A DNA stretch of 64,000 bases from Eutypa lata. Its lineage: Eukaryota > Ascomycota > Sordariomycetes > Xylariales > Diatrypaceae. Below, piece by piece: positions 1 through 11,594 of this stretch. Both the position numbers and the translations under genes were made by a program. The notes beneath the pieces are model-generated. The model was given only the letters and a program-made list of their open reading frames with translations, did not search any database and was not told the DNA's origin. The first letter of the stretch is position 1; the number at the start of each line of letters is the position of its first letter. The DNA is taken from the NCBI GenBank assembly GCA_022661535.1, contig JAKULF010000004.1, positions 3,224,001 through 3,288,000 on the forward strand, read 5' to 3'.

Positions 1-925
1 AACCCACTATTCCACGGCCGAATGTCTTGTGGAACATAGGACAAGTTAGCCAAACCAGCAACCCCCCTCCCATGTACTACACGGCATTTATGAGTAGCAT
101 CGATAAACAGCCGGCTAACAGAAAATTTCAATTATCTATATTCTGACTAGATTGAGACCTGTTGTATACGATGTGAAAACACCAATTAACGCTTTCAGGG
201 GCCCCCTCCTGTTTCGGTTGTCGGTGACTGCACATGTCCGCTTTCTAATACGGCATCATCAACGGGCCGGTATTGTCGTTTCAGTGTCAAACATCAACAC
301 TTATTAAACTATAGACATGTAAATAGACATATCGGCTACGTTCGATCCATACGTAGTTGCACCTTTCTCTTGAGTACATAAAGATAGACGTGTGGAATGT
401 GAAATGATCAATTTTAGACTCAGTCCAGTCAACACCCCCCCGGAAAGAACCCCCGGCTGTAACTGCCATCATTTGTGTTCAAGGAAGCAGTCACATTCTA
501 CAATCTTGACTGCCATTAGTCATCTATACATACCTAAGATATATCGATCTCATAGTTTTTATTCGCTAACCTTACTTCCTTGCCCTACCTACCTAGCCTT
601 TAACCAAACGAAAGCTGCACCCACGTCTTCAAGTCCCCCGCTGCAGGTGTGACATTCCCTCGACTCTTTTAGAGGACAGGCTCACTGGTAGGGCAATCAC
701 TAACCAGAAACCTTTTGATCCACAGGGGTTGGGGAGGTATGACCAGGTTTTAGGAGGAGTCGGGCTCGAGCCTTAGAAGTAGTCAATGAGTTTTACCTAT
801 GTGGGCAGAGTGGACTACTTCGGTCTTCACTTTCTGCTACATCCTTCCATCTTCTTGCCTATCATCATTTGAGCCATATCATCGGCTTTTGCTGATTCTG
901 ATATTCTCCTTCTCTAGACGCAACA
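1..925. other. intergenic, no gene seen
   Basis: I see no supportable gene here. Short open frames (for example 392-652) have no domain, no consistent codon pattern and no plausible splice partners. The right part is presumably the promoter of the MFS transporter that starts at 926. TACCTACC-type tetranucleotide runs occur near 585. Confidence 0.6.
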
Positions 926-2852
926 ATGTGGACTATTGGAACACGAGACCGTCTTGATGGTGTCCGCCAAGTGGTGCTAGTAGCAACGTAAGATCCCAAA
1001 GAAACTTCTACTCACCTTAGTATTCTTCTCTAACCAGCAAACTCCCCGTAGGTTGCTCTTGGGGCTTATGTTCTCGAGTCTTGACGCTTCTATTGTTTCT
1101 ACCTCTCTGGTATCCATCTCTCTCGACCTCCAAGATTTCCTAAATGCGCCATGGGTCGTGCTTTCCTACCTACTAGCCTACCTTGGCTTCGCCATAGGAT
1201 TCGCGAAAATGAGCGATATCTACGGGCGACGACAGCTTCTCTGCGTAGCCTGGCTCTTATTCTCTGCATTCTCCGCCGGGTGCGGGCTTTCAACAAATAT
1301 GACAACACTGTATGGCCCCTGAGAACCGAGCCCCCACACAGTCTCTAGATTACTTGTTAACACTCGAGTAGTATTGTCTGCCGATCATTCCAAGGAATAG
1401 GGGCATCAGGACTCTATAGTTTGGCTCAGGTCGTACTTTTCGAGGTCGGCCCGACACATAAGCCGAGTCTTCTAGGGGCTTTAATAGGGATGACACTTGC
1501 TGTGTCTTTTGTTCTCGGTCCCGTTCTGGGTGGAGTCATTTCAACCCAGGTCAATTGGAGATGGATCTTTTGGATCAAGTAAGTATTCTTCCCCGGATCA
1601 TGCATGTAGTGTTATACTAAACTCTCCCACAGCGTCCCCTTCGGGGTTCTATCATTTGTTGTTATGCTGTTTGCGTGGCCGCGCGGCGTCGGTCATGGGC
1701 AGAAATTAAGCCCGTGGGATGCTATTCGGAAAGTTGACCTTGTTGGGAACGTCTTGATCCTCTGTGCGACCACTCTCATGGTCTTTGCGCTACAGGAGGC
1801 GGGGACTTTCACGTTCTCCTGGAACAGTCCTGTGATCGTCATGTCGCTTTCCTTGGCAAGTCTCTGCTGGGTTGGGTTCATGACGTGGGAAATATTCCTC
1901 GGCGTAAAACGCCACACGAGGGTGGAACCTCTCCTCCCCCTTCGACTTCTCGCCCACCGTGTGTACTTGGGTGCTCTAGTGTGCGTATCACATTCACTAA
2001 GGACTAAACGAAGTACACGCTAACTTTAACAGATGCACGCTATTAACAGGCTTTACCTATCTCTCTCTCCTAATCATTATCCCCGAGCGATTCCAGATCG
2101 TCAACGGGGAGAACGCGCTATGGTCCGGAATCCACCTCCTACCAATGCTCGGCTCGACGGCTTTCGGATCCTTCCTTGCGGGTGCTCTCTCTTCTAAGCG
2201 GAACAACACCTCCATCACCCTAATCGCCTCATCATGTCTCCAACTCATCGGCGTAGGACTACTAACGACCCTATCCAACGTCACGACCGAAATCAAGGCG
2301 CAGTACGGATACCAGGTGATACTGGGTCTCGGGATCGGGCTATCGCTCGGCGCAGCAACGATTCTGACATCCGTACAAGCGAACCCTAAGGATCTCGCCG
2401 TCGCGCAGGGGGCTGTGGCCCAGGCGCGCGTCTTCGGCGGCGCCGTCGGCATCGCCGTGTGCAGCATCGTATTCAACACCAAGGTGGCGAGCATGGCGGA
2501 CTTCATGGACGCCAGCGACCTCGAGGCCCTGCACCGCAGCCCGACTATCACCAGCTACCTGCCGGCCGAGCACCGGCAGCGCGTGCGCGCCATCTACGCC
2601 TCCGCTTTCACGGCCGACATCATCGTCATGATCGGCATCTGCGCCGCGGCCGTCCTCTGCAGCCTGGTTACCTACGAGCGCGACCCCCCGCCCATGCCAA
2701 ACTCGAAGAAGAAGAAGGCGTCATCGTCCACCACCACCATCACCACCACGGCCTCCTCGCACCAGACTAGTAGTAAGGACGTCGTCATGGGGAGTGGGGG
2801 CCAGAGCGAGACTGAGCTCGATGAGCTGGTGCATGTTCGCGCTCGCGGCTGA
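926..2852 (+). CDS. MFS transporter, DHA2 (14-helix) drug:H+ antiporter type
   Basis: Predicted plasma-membrane or vacuolar proton-coupled exporter of small molecules. Five exons give one 564-residue frame: 926-987, 1052-1309, 1372-1578, 1633-1980 and 2033-2852. Introns are 52-64 nt, GT-AG, and all phases agree. The first helix carries the DHA2-like motif LDASIVSTSLVSISLDL. The loop after helix 2 has a motif-A variant (GFAKMSDIYGRRQ), and the motif-C-like segment ALIGMTLAVSFVLGPVLGG follows. The frame continues through hydrophobic segments consistent with about 14 helices and ends in a Ser/Thr-rich cytosolic tail. The acceptor at 1051 was preferred over 1037 because only it restores the reading frame from the ATG at 926. 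The substrate cannot be read from sequence; multidrug, siderophore or toxin export are the usual roles of this family. No biosynthetic genes lie beside it. Confidence 0.88.
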
Positions 2853-5014
2853 GTAAGGTGGAGCGAGAAAAGTACGTGTGTCTCTGTGTGTGTGTATGTG
2901 TGTGCCTATCTGTGTGTGGAACGTGGCAACGGCTGGCTGGTGTGGCGGCACTTTGGGGCAAAACCTTCTTTCATGGCGTTGGGGGCGTTCACGGACACAC
3001 GGGGAAAGCATCCCAATTTCTTTTGGTTGCACAAGCATACGGGGTCACATGCATCGTTGTTTGGTTAGAGTGCGTTTTCTTTTGGTTGCATTCACTCGTT
3101 TTCAGGGACAGGTTAAACTGAGGAAGCTATTATTTGTTATTACGAACACACGAATATCAATCACAAGATCAACGCAAACTTATGTAGAGCTACCTCTGCC
3201 ACTGCCTACTTCTAGCATTCGTGCTCTCATCACTGTCTCTCCTTAAGGCGAGAGCTCATAACCTCGTAAGCGCCTCTGTGCTCTCTCCATACGGCTTGTG
3301 CTTGTGCCAATTTAAGTATTTGAGTAGCGTTTCCTAGCCGCCCCTTAACCCCCTCTTCAATTGACTCAGGTGGTCGTAACGATCATCAGGCCTAGGTGTT
3401 TTAGGTAGAGGTAAGACGGGGTTGTTCCATCGTGTGAACAGGCAACTGCTGTGTAGTCCTAGAAGGCTTAGCTGTGATGGTTCCTCTGATTGGCTTTCCC
3501 TTTGGTGATTTGATCCATCGTGACGCACGTCTAGTCCAACATATGACCACACTAGTTAGGTATGCCGGGATTTAAGAACTGAGGAACTTCTGCCTGAGGA
3601 CGAGAGGAGAGAGAAAAGGAGGCGCAACGGTTCGTGGATCATCTGACCGTCGGACTAGAAGCTGTGCTGGTTAAAGAGTGAGACATGGGTAGTAGTAGTA
3701 GTACTCACTCGAGTGGCGTTTTTATTTTATTTTAGCACTTCGAGTTTCGTGCCACGAGTCCTACACAGCTTAGCAGTTCACTATCGTCATTGTCAAGAGG
3801 ATGACAGAGAATGGGGAGAGAAGTGGTTTTTCAATTGGAAGACGTCAGCTCTCTGCTTGCTTGCTTGCTTTCCTCCTGACTAGCTGAGGGGATTCCAATG
3901 ACGTTGTCTCGGCTGACCCCGTGTCGCCGGACATACACGCATATCCGTTCGTTCATAGAGCCGGGAGCTTCCATCCATGGGGCACGGCATTAGCCCCGGC
4001 CAATCTCTACTACGTAGTACTGATCGATCTTGCCGCTTCCAGTTAGAGGGACAAACAGTTTCCCAAAGTCAGCACCAGGTATAGTGCTTGCTCCCATGCG
4101 CAGGTTATGTGCACCAACTCACTCACCTTGGCGAGCAGCTGAGCCTCGAATAGCCTCTAGTTCTCGTTGCTCAATGTTAGTGAATAGGATGTTAGACCGT
4201 CTCAAGACTAAACCCCCTTTTGTCTGTATCGCCGGTCTACATACTACAATCCGGTCTTGTGAGACGTTACTGCGACTAAGGATCAAGTCCCACGATTGAT
4301 CGAGTCCATGCATGTCTGGGACTACCTGATCACTACTATTTAGGTGAAGCCGGCCAAAGGCCCAGCATGGATAACTTCTATTTTCGACACACATCACTGT
4401 CTGAACCTGGGGAAAACAAACTATCACATACGCTGTAAAACTGGAGAGAAACATATTTTCAATATATATTTGTTCCTTTACAACTTAGAGTATGGGCCAC
4501 GTGCTACGGTCGGCAGATGATGTCGCCAGTCAAAATACAAGGCTTTGACTGGACTATAACTAAACTGAATTGGAAGTATGTAAGCCGATTCGAGTTGACA
4601 TGCCATAATCACATGCCTAACTAGATAGCATATAGTTGTGGAATTTGGTTAAATAACCCTGAATCTGAAAGGGAGAAAATGAAACAGCTATCCAACAAAA
4701 TAGTTATGCAATAGTGTGTTCATAGATGCGATGCATCTTGAGAGGCTTCAGCGAGTTATCGCTTTACCGGTGATTCTGCTGTGCTAGTAAAAGTGGGCAT
4801 ACACTAGTCATTTGCTAGCGCTAGGCGCCCTGTCTGCGCCCGTCTGGGGGTTGAAAGCACCGGAAAGCGCGGCGCTGGTCCCTCTAATTGCATTCGCAGA
4901 TGGGGGCACTTAAAGTAGTAACCTGTCATTGAAACCTACATACATACTTGTAAAAACACATCCACATAATTCCTCGTTATTCTTGATTGAGAGGTCCTCA
5001 TCTCACCTACCACA
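2853..5014. other. intergenic 2.2 kb with simple repeats
   Basis: No gene supported. A TG-rich run lies at about 2876-2920 just after the transporter stop, and a short TAG/GTA run at about 3688-3704. Minus-strand frames at 4119-4454 and about 4000-4070 include a short stretch resembling an adenylation-domain A10 motif (see findings), but no intact gene can be built. Confidence 0.5.
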
Positions 5015-5743
5015 ATGGCAGAAACAATCGGACCAAACCAAGAGCCGAAATACACCGATTCGGTCCTCCCGACGCCGACGTACGGGCCGGGCGGGTGGAT
5101 GACGGTGGCCTGCTCGACCGCGATAGCGGCGCCGCCCGCGACGTGCCTCGCCATCATGCTGGACCCGTCGACCTACCCGTCGTGGAACCGCTGGATACCG
5201 CGGGCGACGATGGAAGTGTCGAAGAAGTCGTCGTCGCCCACGGCCACGGCCACGACGCCCGCCTCGCTCCTGGCGCGCAAGCCGCCCCACAAGCTGTTCC
5301 TGCTCGGCACCAAGTTCCAGTTCGAGGTGCACATGGACCCGGACAGCCCGCGGGGCCGCACCTCGGACCTCGAGATCACGGTGCTCGAGGACTTCGAGCG
5401 GGGCGGGCGCCAGGGCCTCCGCGTCGCCTGGAAGCTGCAGGGCGACCACTGGTACCTCCGGGCGGAGCGCACGCAGGAGTTCCTAGAGACGGCGGACGGC
5501 GGCGGCGGCGGCTGCGACTACGTCTGCTATGAGACGTTCTTTGGCCCCGTGGCCCCGGTCGTGAAGCTCGCCACTGGTTCCGCGCTTCTCAATGGCTTCG
5601 GGTTGTGGATGAGTGGGTTGAAGAAGGCGGCTGAGGACACGGCTAGGGAGGAGAAGGAGAAGGAGAAGGAGAAGGAGAAGGAGAAGGAGAAGGAGAAGGA
5701 GGAGGAGGAGGAGGAGAAGAAGGGGGAGGCGGATCTGCAATGA
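5015..5743 (+). CDS. SRPBCC/START-like domain protein with Lys-Glu repeat tail
   Basis: Single-exon protein of 242 residues. The segment from about residue 27 to 200 looks like the SRPBCC (polyketide cyclase / lipid-transfer START-like) fold. A strand-helix opening contains the phrase PSTYPSWNRWIP, followed by strands ending in VCYETFFGPVAPVV, and the last part is the long C-terminal helix (LLNGFGLWMSGLKKAAED). Proteins of this fold bind hydrophobic ligands in a central cavity; the ligand here is unknown. Residues after about 212 are an almost pure Glu/Lys tail encoded by a GAGAAG microsatellite, probably length-variable between strains. The ATG at 5015 follows a leader ending CACA and is the first in frame. 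The body is very GC-rich compared with flanking DNA. The domain call is by fold pattern, not exact motif. Confidence 0.72.
   Translation: MAETIGPNQEPKYTDSVLPTPTYGPGGWMTVACSTAIAAPPATCLAIMLDPSTYPSWNRWIPRATMEVSKKSSSPTATATTPASLLARKPPHKLFLLGTKFQFEVHMDPDSPRGRTSDLEITVLEDFERGGRQGLRVAWKLQGDHWYLRAERTQEFLETADGGGGGCDYVCYETFFGPVAPVVKLATGSALLNGFGLWMSGLKKAAEDTAREEKEKEKEKEKEKEKEKEEEEEEKKGEADLQ
5650..5722 (+). repeat. GAGAAG/GAGGAG coding microsatellite
   Basis: Perfect and near-perfect hexanucleotide units (GAGAAG, then GAGGAG) run to the end of the SRPBCC-like gene and encode its Lys-Glu and Glu tail. On the opposite strand the same run makes an artefactual poly-Leu frame. Confidence 0.9.
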
Positions 5744-6338
5744 ATAACTTGTTTTACTTAATACTTCATGCGTATATGGGTGCTTATGTATATAAAGATA
5801 TTTAATTTGTACCTACATGGTATAGGTTTGCTTATGGATAGGAATTATACCGACAAGTTGTCCCTAGGAAGTCATAGGCCGGTTATAACTACGTAGTATC
5901 TAGAGGCTACCACCTAGTTACCACCCACAACTGGATAACATAATTAAAAAAAAATACTCATTTTAATTATCTAGTTATGTAATTAGTATACGAAAGGTAT
6001 TCTCAAGCTGCTACAGCGTCTCATCATCGCCTTACGAGTCTCATCGAATAAGCTCTTGACGATTTGGAAAGCGCCAAGAATCTGAGAAAGGTAATCCAGA
6101 TTGATGTTCAGAGGGGAAAGAAGCAGCTATGGTGGGGCTTTCCTTGCAGGTCGTTTTCATTGAGTCATTTGCCGAATAGGGACCTTGCGCTTACGCTGTA
6201 GTTAGTTAGGGGGCTCCCTTACTCTGTATAAACACACCGTATTTTCTTTAACCTGGGGATTGCTGGCCGTGGTTTTCCTTTGCATCACTCACCTACCTAC
6301 CTATAACCACACCGAGGTATCTCTTATTAAATTCCAAG
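5744..6338. other. intergenic
   Basis: Terminator and promoter space between two same-strand genes. AT-rich stretch with an A-run at about 5944-5953. ACCTACCTACC repeats lie about 40 nt upstream of the next start codon. Nothing else seen. Confidence 0.5.
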
Positions 6339-7943
6339 ATGGCGACCGAGACAATCACTAGTAGAACCGTGCCGGAAGCCTCCCCGCTGGAGAGTTACGA
6401 GCTAACGGCGCCCCGCAATACGCTAAGAGAAGCATGGCGGAGGGCGCGAAATGCGTCCAGAAAAGCACTTACTACTGCTGCTTCTTCGGAAGGGGAGAGT
6501 AGCGGCTGCGGTGGTGGTGGTGGTGTAACTCCAGCCCCAGCTCCCGCTGCCCCGGTACTGCCAGCTCAAAGATGGAACATGCCTCGGGGAAACATCCCGA
6601 GATTGGGTTTCTGCTTCTGGTGCTTCGTGGTCGCGGGGATGAACGATGCGGCTGTCGGTGTAAGTGAGCGCCCAAGGAAGGAGGGAAGCGGGTCGTTGAA
6701 CCGTGAAGTGAAGTGAAGTGAAGAATTTATTTTTGGAATTTTAACCATGTGCATTCATTCATTGCAGGCCTTGATCCCCTATCTGGAAACGTATTATGGT
6801 TTCAATTACACCATCATCTCGCTGATATTCCTGACGCCGTTCGTCGGCTACTCGGCGGCCGCGTTTTGCAACGCTTCGATCCACGCCAGGTTCGGCCAGC
6901 GAGGCGTCGCGATCGCAGCACCGCTATGCCACATCGTCACGTATGTTAGTCTCTGCGTGCATCCGCCCTTTCCCGTGCTGGTACTCGTCAACTCCATTTC
7001 CGGGTTTGGGAACGGATTGATGGACGCGTGCTTTTGCGCCTGGGTCGGCGTGATGGAAAACCCGAATGCGATTCAAGGTTGTCTACATGCCTGCTACAGC
7101 GTGGGGGCTCTGATTGCTCCCTTGCTTGCTACGAGCATGATCATCACGTACGATCTTCCGTGGTATACCTTTTATTACGTCATGGTAAGATAAGTGCCTA
7201 CATACATAGTTACTCCGTTTAGGTACATTGTGCAATTTAGCTAAAGAATCCACAAGGTCGGCGCGTCGCTCCTAGAACTGGTGGGCTTGACTGCGGCTTT
7301 CTGGAGCAGAACCGGCGAGGTATACCGCGCCGAGCATGCTCGCCATGCCGATGATACGGGAAGTGGCCGCACCAGGGAAGCATTGAAATCCAAGATCACT
7401 TGGATCTGCACCCTCTTTCTATTTACCTACATGGGCATCGAAGTCGGTCTGGGCGGTTGGATCGTCTCGTTCATGCTCAAAGTCCGCGGTGCCACGGAGT
7501 TTCAGTCCGGTGTTTCGGGGACGGGCTTCTGGGCGGGGATGGCCGTCGGGAGGGCTGGGTTCGGTTTCGTCACCGAGCACTTTGGCGAGCGGCTGTGTGT
7601 GGCCATCTACCTTACCTGCGCCTTGGCGTTGCAATTGGTGTTCTGGCTTGTTCCCGAGTTCATCGTGAGCGCTATCGCCGTCGCTTTCCTAGGTATGATG
7701 CTGGGACCGATCTTCCCGTCGGGCATCATGGTCGCGACGAAGTTGCTCCCCAAGCACATTCACGTCAGCGCCATTGGATTCGCGATGGCGCTGGGTGGTA
7801 TCGGAGGCACCGTCTTTCCTTTCGCAATCGGCGCGATAGCTGCCAGCAAGGGTGTTCAGGTCCTGCAGCCCATCATCCTCGCATTGATCGTTGTCCTGGG
7901 ACTAGTCTGGCTGTCTTTCCCCAAGATTCGCAAGAGGGAGTAG
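6339..7943 (+). CDS. MFS transporter, 12-helix, Bsc6/fucose-permease-like fungal family
   Basis: Three exons, 6339-6659, 6768-7184 and 7257-7943, all phase 0, give 474 residues. About 90 hydrophilic residues come first, including a Gly/Ala/Pro-rich low-complexity patch. Helix 1 then carries GMNDAAVGALIPYLE, a signature of the fungal family that includes yeast BSC6 and resembles bacterial fucose/glucose permeases. Further features are a half-way cytosolic loop (about residues 250-285) and a second half starting near ITWICTLFLFTYMGIEVG, with the repeat-specific motif GAVGRAGFG-like GMAVGRAGFGFV. The role is inferred as a plasma-membrane symporter of sugars or a related solute; the substrate is unknown. 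The ATG at 6339 has a good context (CAAGATGG). It is about 600 nt downstream of the SRPBCC-like gene on the same strand, but no functional link is evident. Confidence 0.87.
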
Positions 7944-8470
7944 GATAAGCTGTCTGCGTGCTCTAGGTAGTCCGTCGTCTAGCATCACTGGCAATGACTC
8001 TCCATTGGTTCCCAATATTTAACCCGGCGTGTAGCTTGTTCAAAGGTACTATAGACAAGCTAGTTATATTCTATATTTTAGATATTGAGAAGTCTCCAAA
8101 TGCTAAGCATACGGACAACTGATCGACTTCCATATATCCGAATCCCAACGTACTTAGCCAAGGAGTCAACTACCGCGGCCGGCTACTTTTAGTTCGCTTT
8201 CATTACGTAGCAGCCGTAGGTACCCGCCCTTTTATTCGGCGCAAGACATCATCTCCAACCATGTGAAAATGAAAGTCAATGTCGGCTCTATGACCAGTTA
8301 GGAATTACAAGGACACATGCCTTAGGCACCTAGAGAATTACTACTATATGTTTATGTCACTACTTGCATCGCCAACTTTCACAGCATCGCGCCAATTACT
8401 GAGGCACTCCCGTCCATTCAATTGTTTTCACTCGCCAATCATTGGAATACCAGCGCGGCAATTCGGCAAC
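7944..8470. other. intergenic
   Basis: About 530 nt between two same-strand genes; contains no frame worth calling and no RNA gene that I can recognise. Confidence 0.5.
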
Positions 8471-9684
8471 ATGGCAAATGAAGCCCAGGACCCCATTATC
8501 AAAGCGCTTCAGGACTTCACGACGTAAGCCCCGACACCCCCACCAACCAAAAAGAGCAAGTCCTCGTTTTCATACATGTATGCATAGGAAGGCTCATAAG
8601 TGAAAGGACAGATGCGACGTCTCCGACGCCCTGTGCAAGCTCAAGCAACCACACGGCGGGTTCCTGTCGGGCCTGACGATGTGGTCGCCGCAGCGGCAGG
8701 ACGGCCCAACCAAGATCGTCGGCCCCGCCTACACGGTCAAGTACGTGCCGCTCGACGACCCGGCGCCCAAGCATCCTACGCATTACGTACGTGAACTGCG
8801 GCCGGCCCCTGCCAAAAAAAATGGGATAGCAACTACCTCTAGTTCTTCATTTCCACAGCCTACATAGCACCTAGTAGAGCACCATCTCGTCATCTAGATC
8901 GTGTTTCAATTAACCGCCAAGCTTACTTATACCTACCTACCTACCTAGATCGACTCGGTCCCCCGAGGCGCCGTCGTATTCGTCTCGTGCCCCGGTAGAA
9001 CCCCGAATGCCGTCTACGGCGGTCTAATGTCGATGCGCGCGCGAGCCAGCGGCGCCGTCGGTTCCGTCATCGATGGCCGGTTTCGAGACCTGCAGGAGCA
9101 GCGGGAGTTAGGATATCCCGTATGTTTTATGTGTTATTAATTCTCTCTCTTAAGGCCCGATGAGATGAGATGGAAATTAACGAATGGAACTTATATACAG
9201 ATCTTTGCCCGAGATGTCGGCACGGCAGTAAGCCTTTTTTTTTTCTTTTTTTTCCCCCTATAATTCCCTTGATTGCTTCTCACTATTCCCACCACTATCA
9301 CTGTTGCGAATTAGAGCGTCCCAGGGGCTGTAGATATCACGGCCCCTGAAAGGAACCCAGCGTTGCTGCTCGGGCCAAACTAACTACCTAGTACCCCAAC
9401 GAAAATGAATTACATACTAACTCGGGATGCTACAGCCGCCAGCGCCGCTTCTCAAGGTAGCAGCAGTCAACGTGCCGGTGAAACTACAGTCCGACGAACA
9501 GGAGGCAGAGATCCGCCCGGGCGACTACATCATCGCGGACCTGAACGGCGTGGTCGTGCTGCCCGCCGAGCTGGCCGAGCAGGCGCTGCCGCTCATGAAG
9601 AAGCAGGTGGAGGCCGACGATCAGATGGCCGTCGCCATCAAGGGGGGCATGGGCTTTAGTGAGGCTAGTAAGAAGTTTAGATAG
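8471..9684 (+). CDS. RraA-like family protein (possible HMG/oxaloacetate aldolase type)
   Basis: Five exons, 8471-8523, 8612-8786, 8949-9119, 9201-9227 and 9436-9684, give 224 residues, the usual length of fungal RraA-like proteins. Seen motifs: CDVSDALCKL near the N terminus, GPAYTVKYV, then SGAVGSVIDGRFRDLQE. The last holds the conserved Asp-Gly-X-X-Arg-Asp element that in bacterial HMG aldolases binds substrate and the divalent metal. The C-terminal segment is RPGDYIIADLNGVVVLP. Members are annotated as 4-hydroxy-4-methyl-2-oxoglutarate/oxaloacetate lyases or as RraA-like proteins; which reaction this one performs is not clear. Exon 4 is only 27 nt (9 codons) and the last intron is 208 nt with a long T-run, so an automatic predictor may miss it. 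Confidence 0.85.
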
Positions 9685-10679
9685 ATAGATAGATGGTGTT
9701 GTTGTTGCTGTAACTTATCGACGTAGAACTAGATGAGACGCATGCTTGATAGGAGAAGGATTAAATTGGAATATCTACCTAAGTACTTAGGTATATAAAC
9801 CATGCCGTTCGTTCATTCGTTAGCTGTAAAGTGCCCGGTACTTCTCCGAGCTGAAGTCCGGAGCATTCCGACTCATTCCCATTACCAGAAATCAGTAAGA
9901 AGCAGGGGCAGCGGCGGGATCCAAATACTTGTCGCAAGAAGAAAGAGGAGGGCTATAATCGGATAGGTACTGAGGTATATTGTACGGTGCATTAGTGGAA
10001 TGAATAACATCATCCTTGACGTGGCGGTCGCTTGTCCGGACTGTGGGCTACCCTCAACAAAGAGACGTCCTGAACTACCTACACACAGACTAACTACTTG
10101 TCATTAAAAAAATTCCGGTGTTCTAAATTTAATCGTCTATTTTCTTTTTAAAGAATATGTGACGGTAAAATTAAGCCCGTAGGTAGCTTAGATTGCGCAC
10201 TTGTTGTAGCGTGCCTAGGTAGCTAGCTCCCTACTGCGATAACTCGAAGGTTTATTGTACCGATCTTGTTTTTCCTATGTAGAGACGTTGATCTTAGAGC
10301 TGACTGCTTGGGGGACTGTTTAAGTAAGCTATATTGATTGACCCATGTGTAGCAATGAGCTGTCCTAGGCACGCCCGGAGCTACGCATTGAACCGGACAT
10401 CCGTGGCGAGCATACAAGGTCGGCAGGACTTCACTCAAGCCCAGAGGTTTCAAAACCAGAAGGCCGAACCCCAAAGTAAGCAATCAAGTATTTAAAGAAT
10501 ACAATGTGCAAGCTTCTTCCTAATAACATACGCTAAGATATAAATATATATTTATATAGTTTCCACTCCGTGAACTTCCCCCAAACTCTAGGAATACACG
10601 AACGCACGACCAGCGTCTACGGACAAGAAGAAGAAGAAGAAGAAGAAAACAAAAAAGAAAGAAAAAAGATCCCATCATC
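9685..10679. other. intergenic 1 kb
   Basis: Begins with a GATA run overlapping the stop of the RraA-like gene (about 9679-9695). The last 60 nt form the purine-rich 5' leader of the next gene, with an AAG repeat at about 10624-10648. No gene is supported; frames at 10223-10483 and 10520-10789 are on the other strand and lack any family resemblance. Confidence 0.5.
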
Positions 10680-11594
10680 ATGGCTAGCCCCAGCCCCATC
10701 CGCCGAATCACCATGTTCAAGATTCCCAACCCTGAAGACCAACAGAAGCTTGTCGAGGGATTCAACGTGCTGGCCACCGATTCAAACAAAGTGAGTTTAC
10801 TATAAACGTGGGGAGGAGTAATTTACAGCTATGTGCAGCATTTCCTTTGCAGATTTCAGTCTCTCCCTTGATGCTCTCATGAATTATCGATGTAGTGCCA
10901 ACTCGGATATGTACATGTATTCCGCATTACCCCAATAGGAAAGAAACCCCCTGAATGTCTCCGAGGGCCCTCACAGCTAGGTATCAGCACCGAGTGTAAA
11001 CTGCATCACATAACTACGAACCGCTATCTGTTCTTTCCCAGCGATCGAATTTCTTCATATAGAATTCCGAACAAGAAGTAAAGTACTGGCTAATCATTTC
11101 CACCCTCCCCAAAAAGGACGGCAAGCCCTACATCCTCACCCAACACGTAGGCCTCCAGCTCTCCCCCGACAACAACAACAACAACAACAACAAGAGCAAC
11201 AGCACCAGCGACCCGCGCAGCCAGGGCTGGACCGTCATAGCCGAGACCCAGTTCGCGAGCCTGGCAGACAGTAAGTAGTTGTATAAAGTTTCCTGCTGTC
11301 AATTCTCCTCCTTCCCCAACACACACCCCCCGCCTTTGGTTTTCCTTCGGGTGGGTACTCCTACACCTCCTTGCCAAGTCAGAATATATTACATCAAAAG
11401 AAAAAGAAACATATGGATGGATGGATGGATGTACTGACTCCATTATGTTGGCAGTGCGGTACTACGACGAAGGAGATGCGGCACACGCGGCGCTGAGGGA
11501 GAAGGCAAAGAGGGAGTGCGGGATCGTTGGGGGGCCGGCGGGCGTGCTGACGGTTTATTTCGAGGCGGGAGCTGGTACGGAGAAAGGGGTGTGA
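10680..11594 (+). CDS. Dabb (stress-responsive A/B barrel) domain protein
   Basis: Three exons, 10680-10790, 11117-11270 and 11455-11594, encode 134 residues. Family phrases are clear: RRITMFKIPNPEDQQKLVEG at the N terminus, DGKPYIL at the exon 1/2 joint, SQGWTVIAETQFASLAD, then MRYYDEGDAAHAALR and the last strand VLTVYFEA. Dabb proteins are small dimeric ferredoxin-like alpha/beta barrels; some are polyketide cyclases or stress proteins, but most fungal ones have no known activity. Intron 1 is 326 nt, long for this window. Exon 2 carries an (AAC)7 run that inserts seven Asn in a loop, absent from the typical family pattern as I know it. The 5' leader is an AAG-rich purine tract. Confidence 0.85.

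Noticed and set aside
988..1037. Shorter first intron of the DHA2 transporter ending at 1037
   Set aside because: It breaks the reading frame from the ATG at 926; the acceptor at 1051 keeps it.
5483..5740. Minus-strand frame rich in Leu
   Set aside because: Antisense shadow of the GAGAAG microsatellite in the SRPBCC-like gene.
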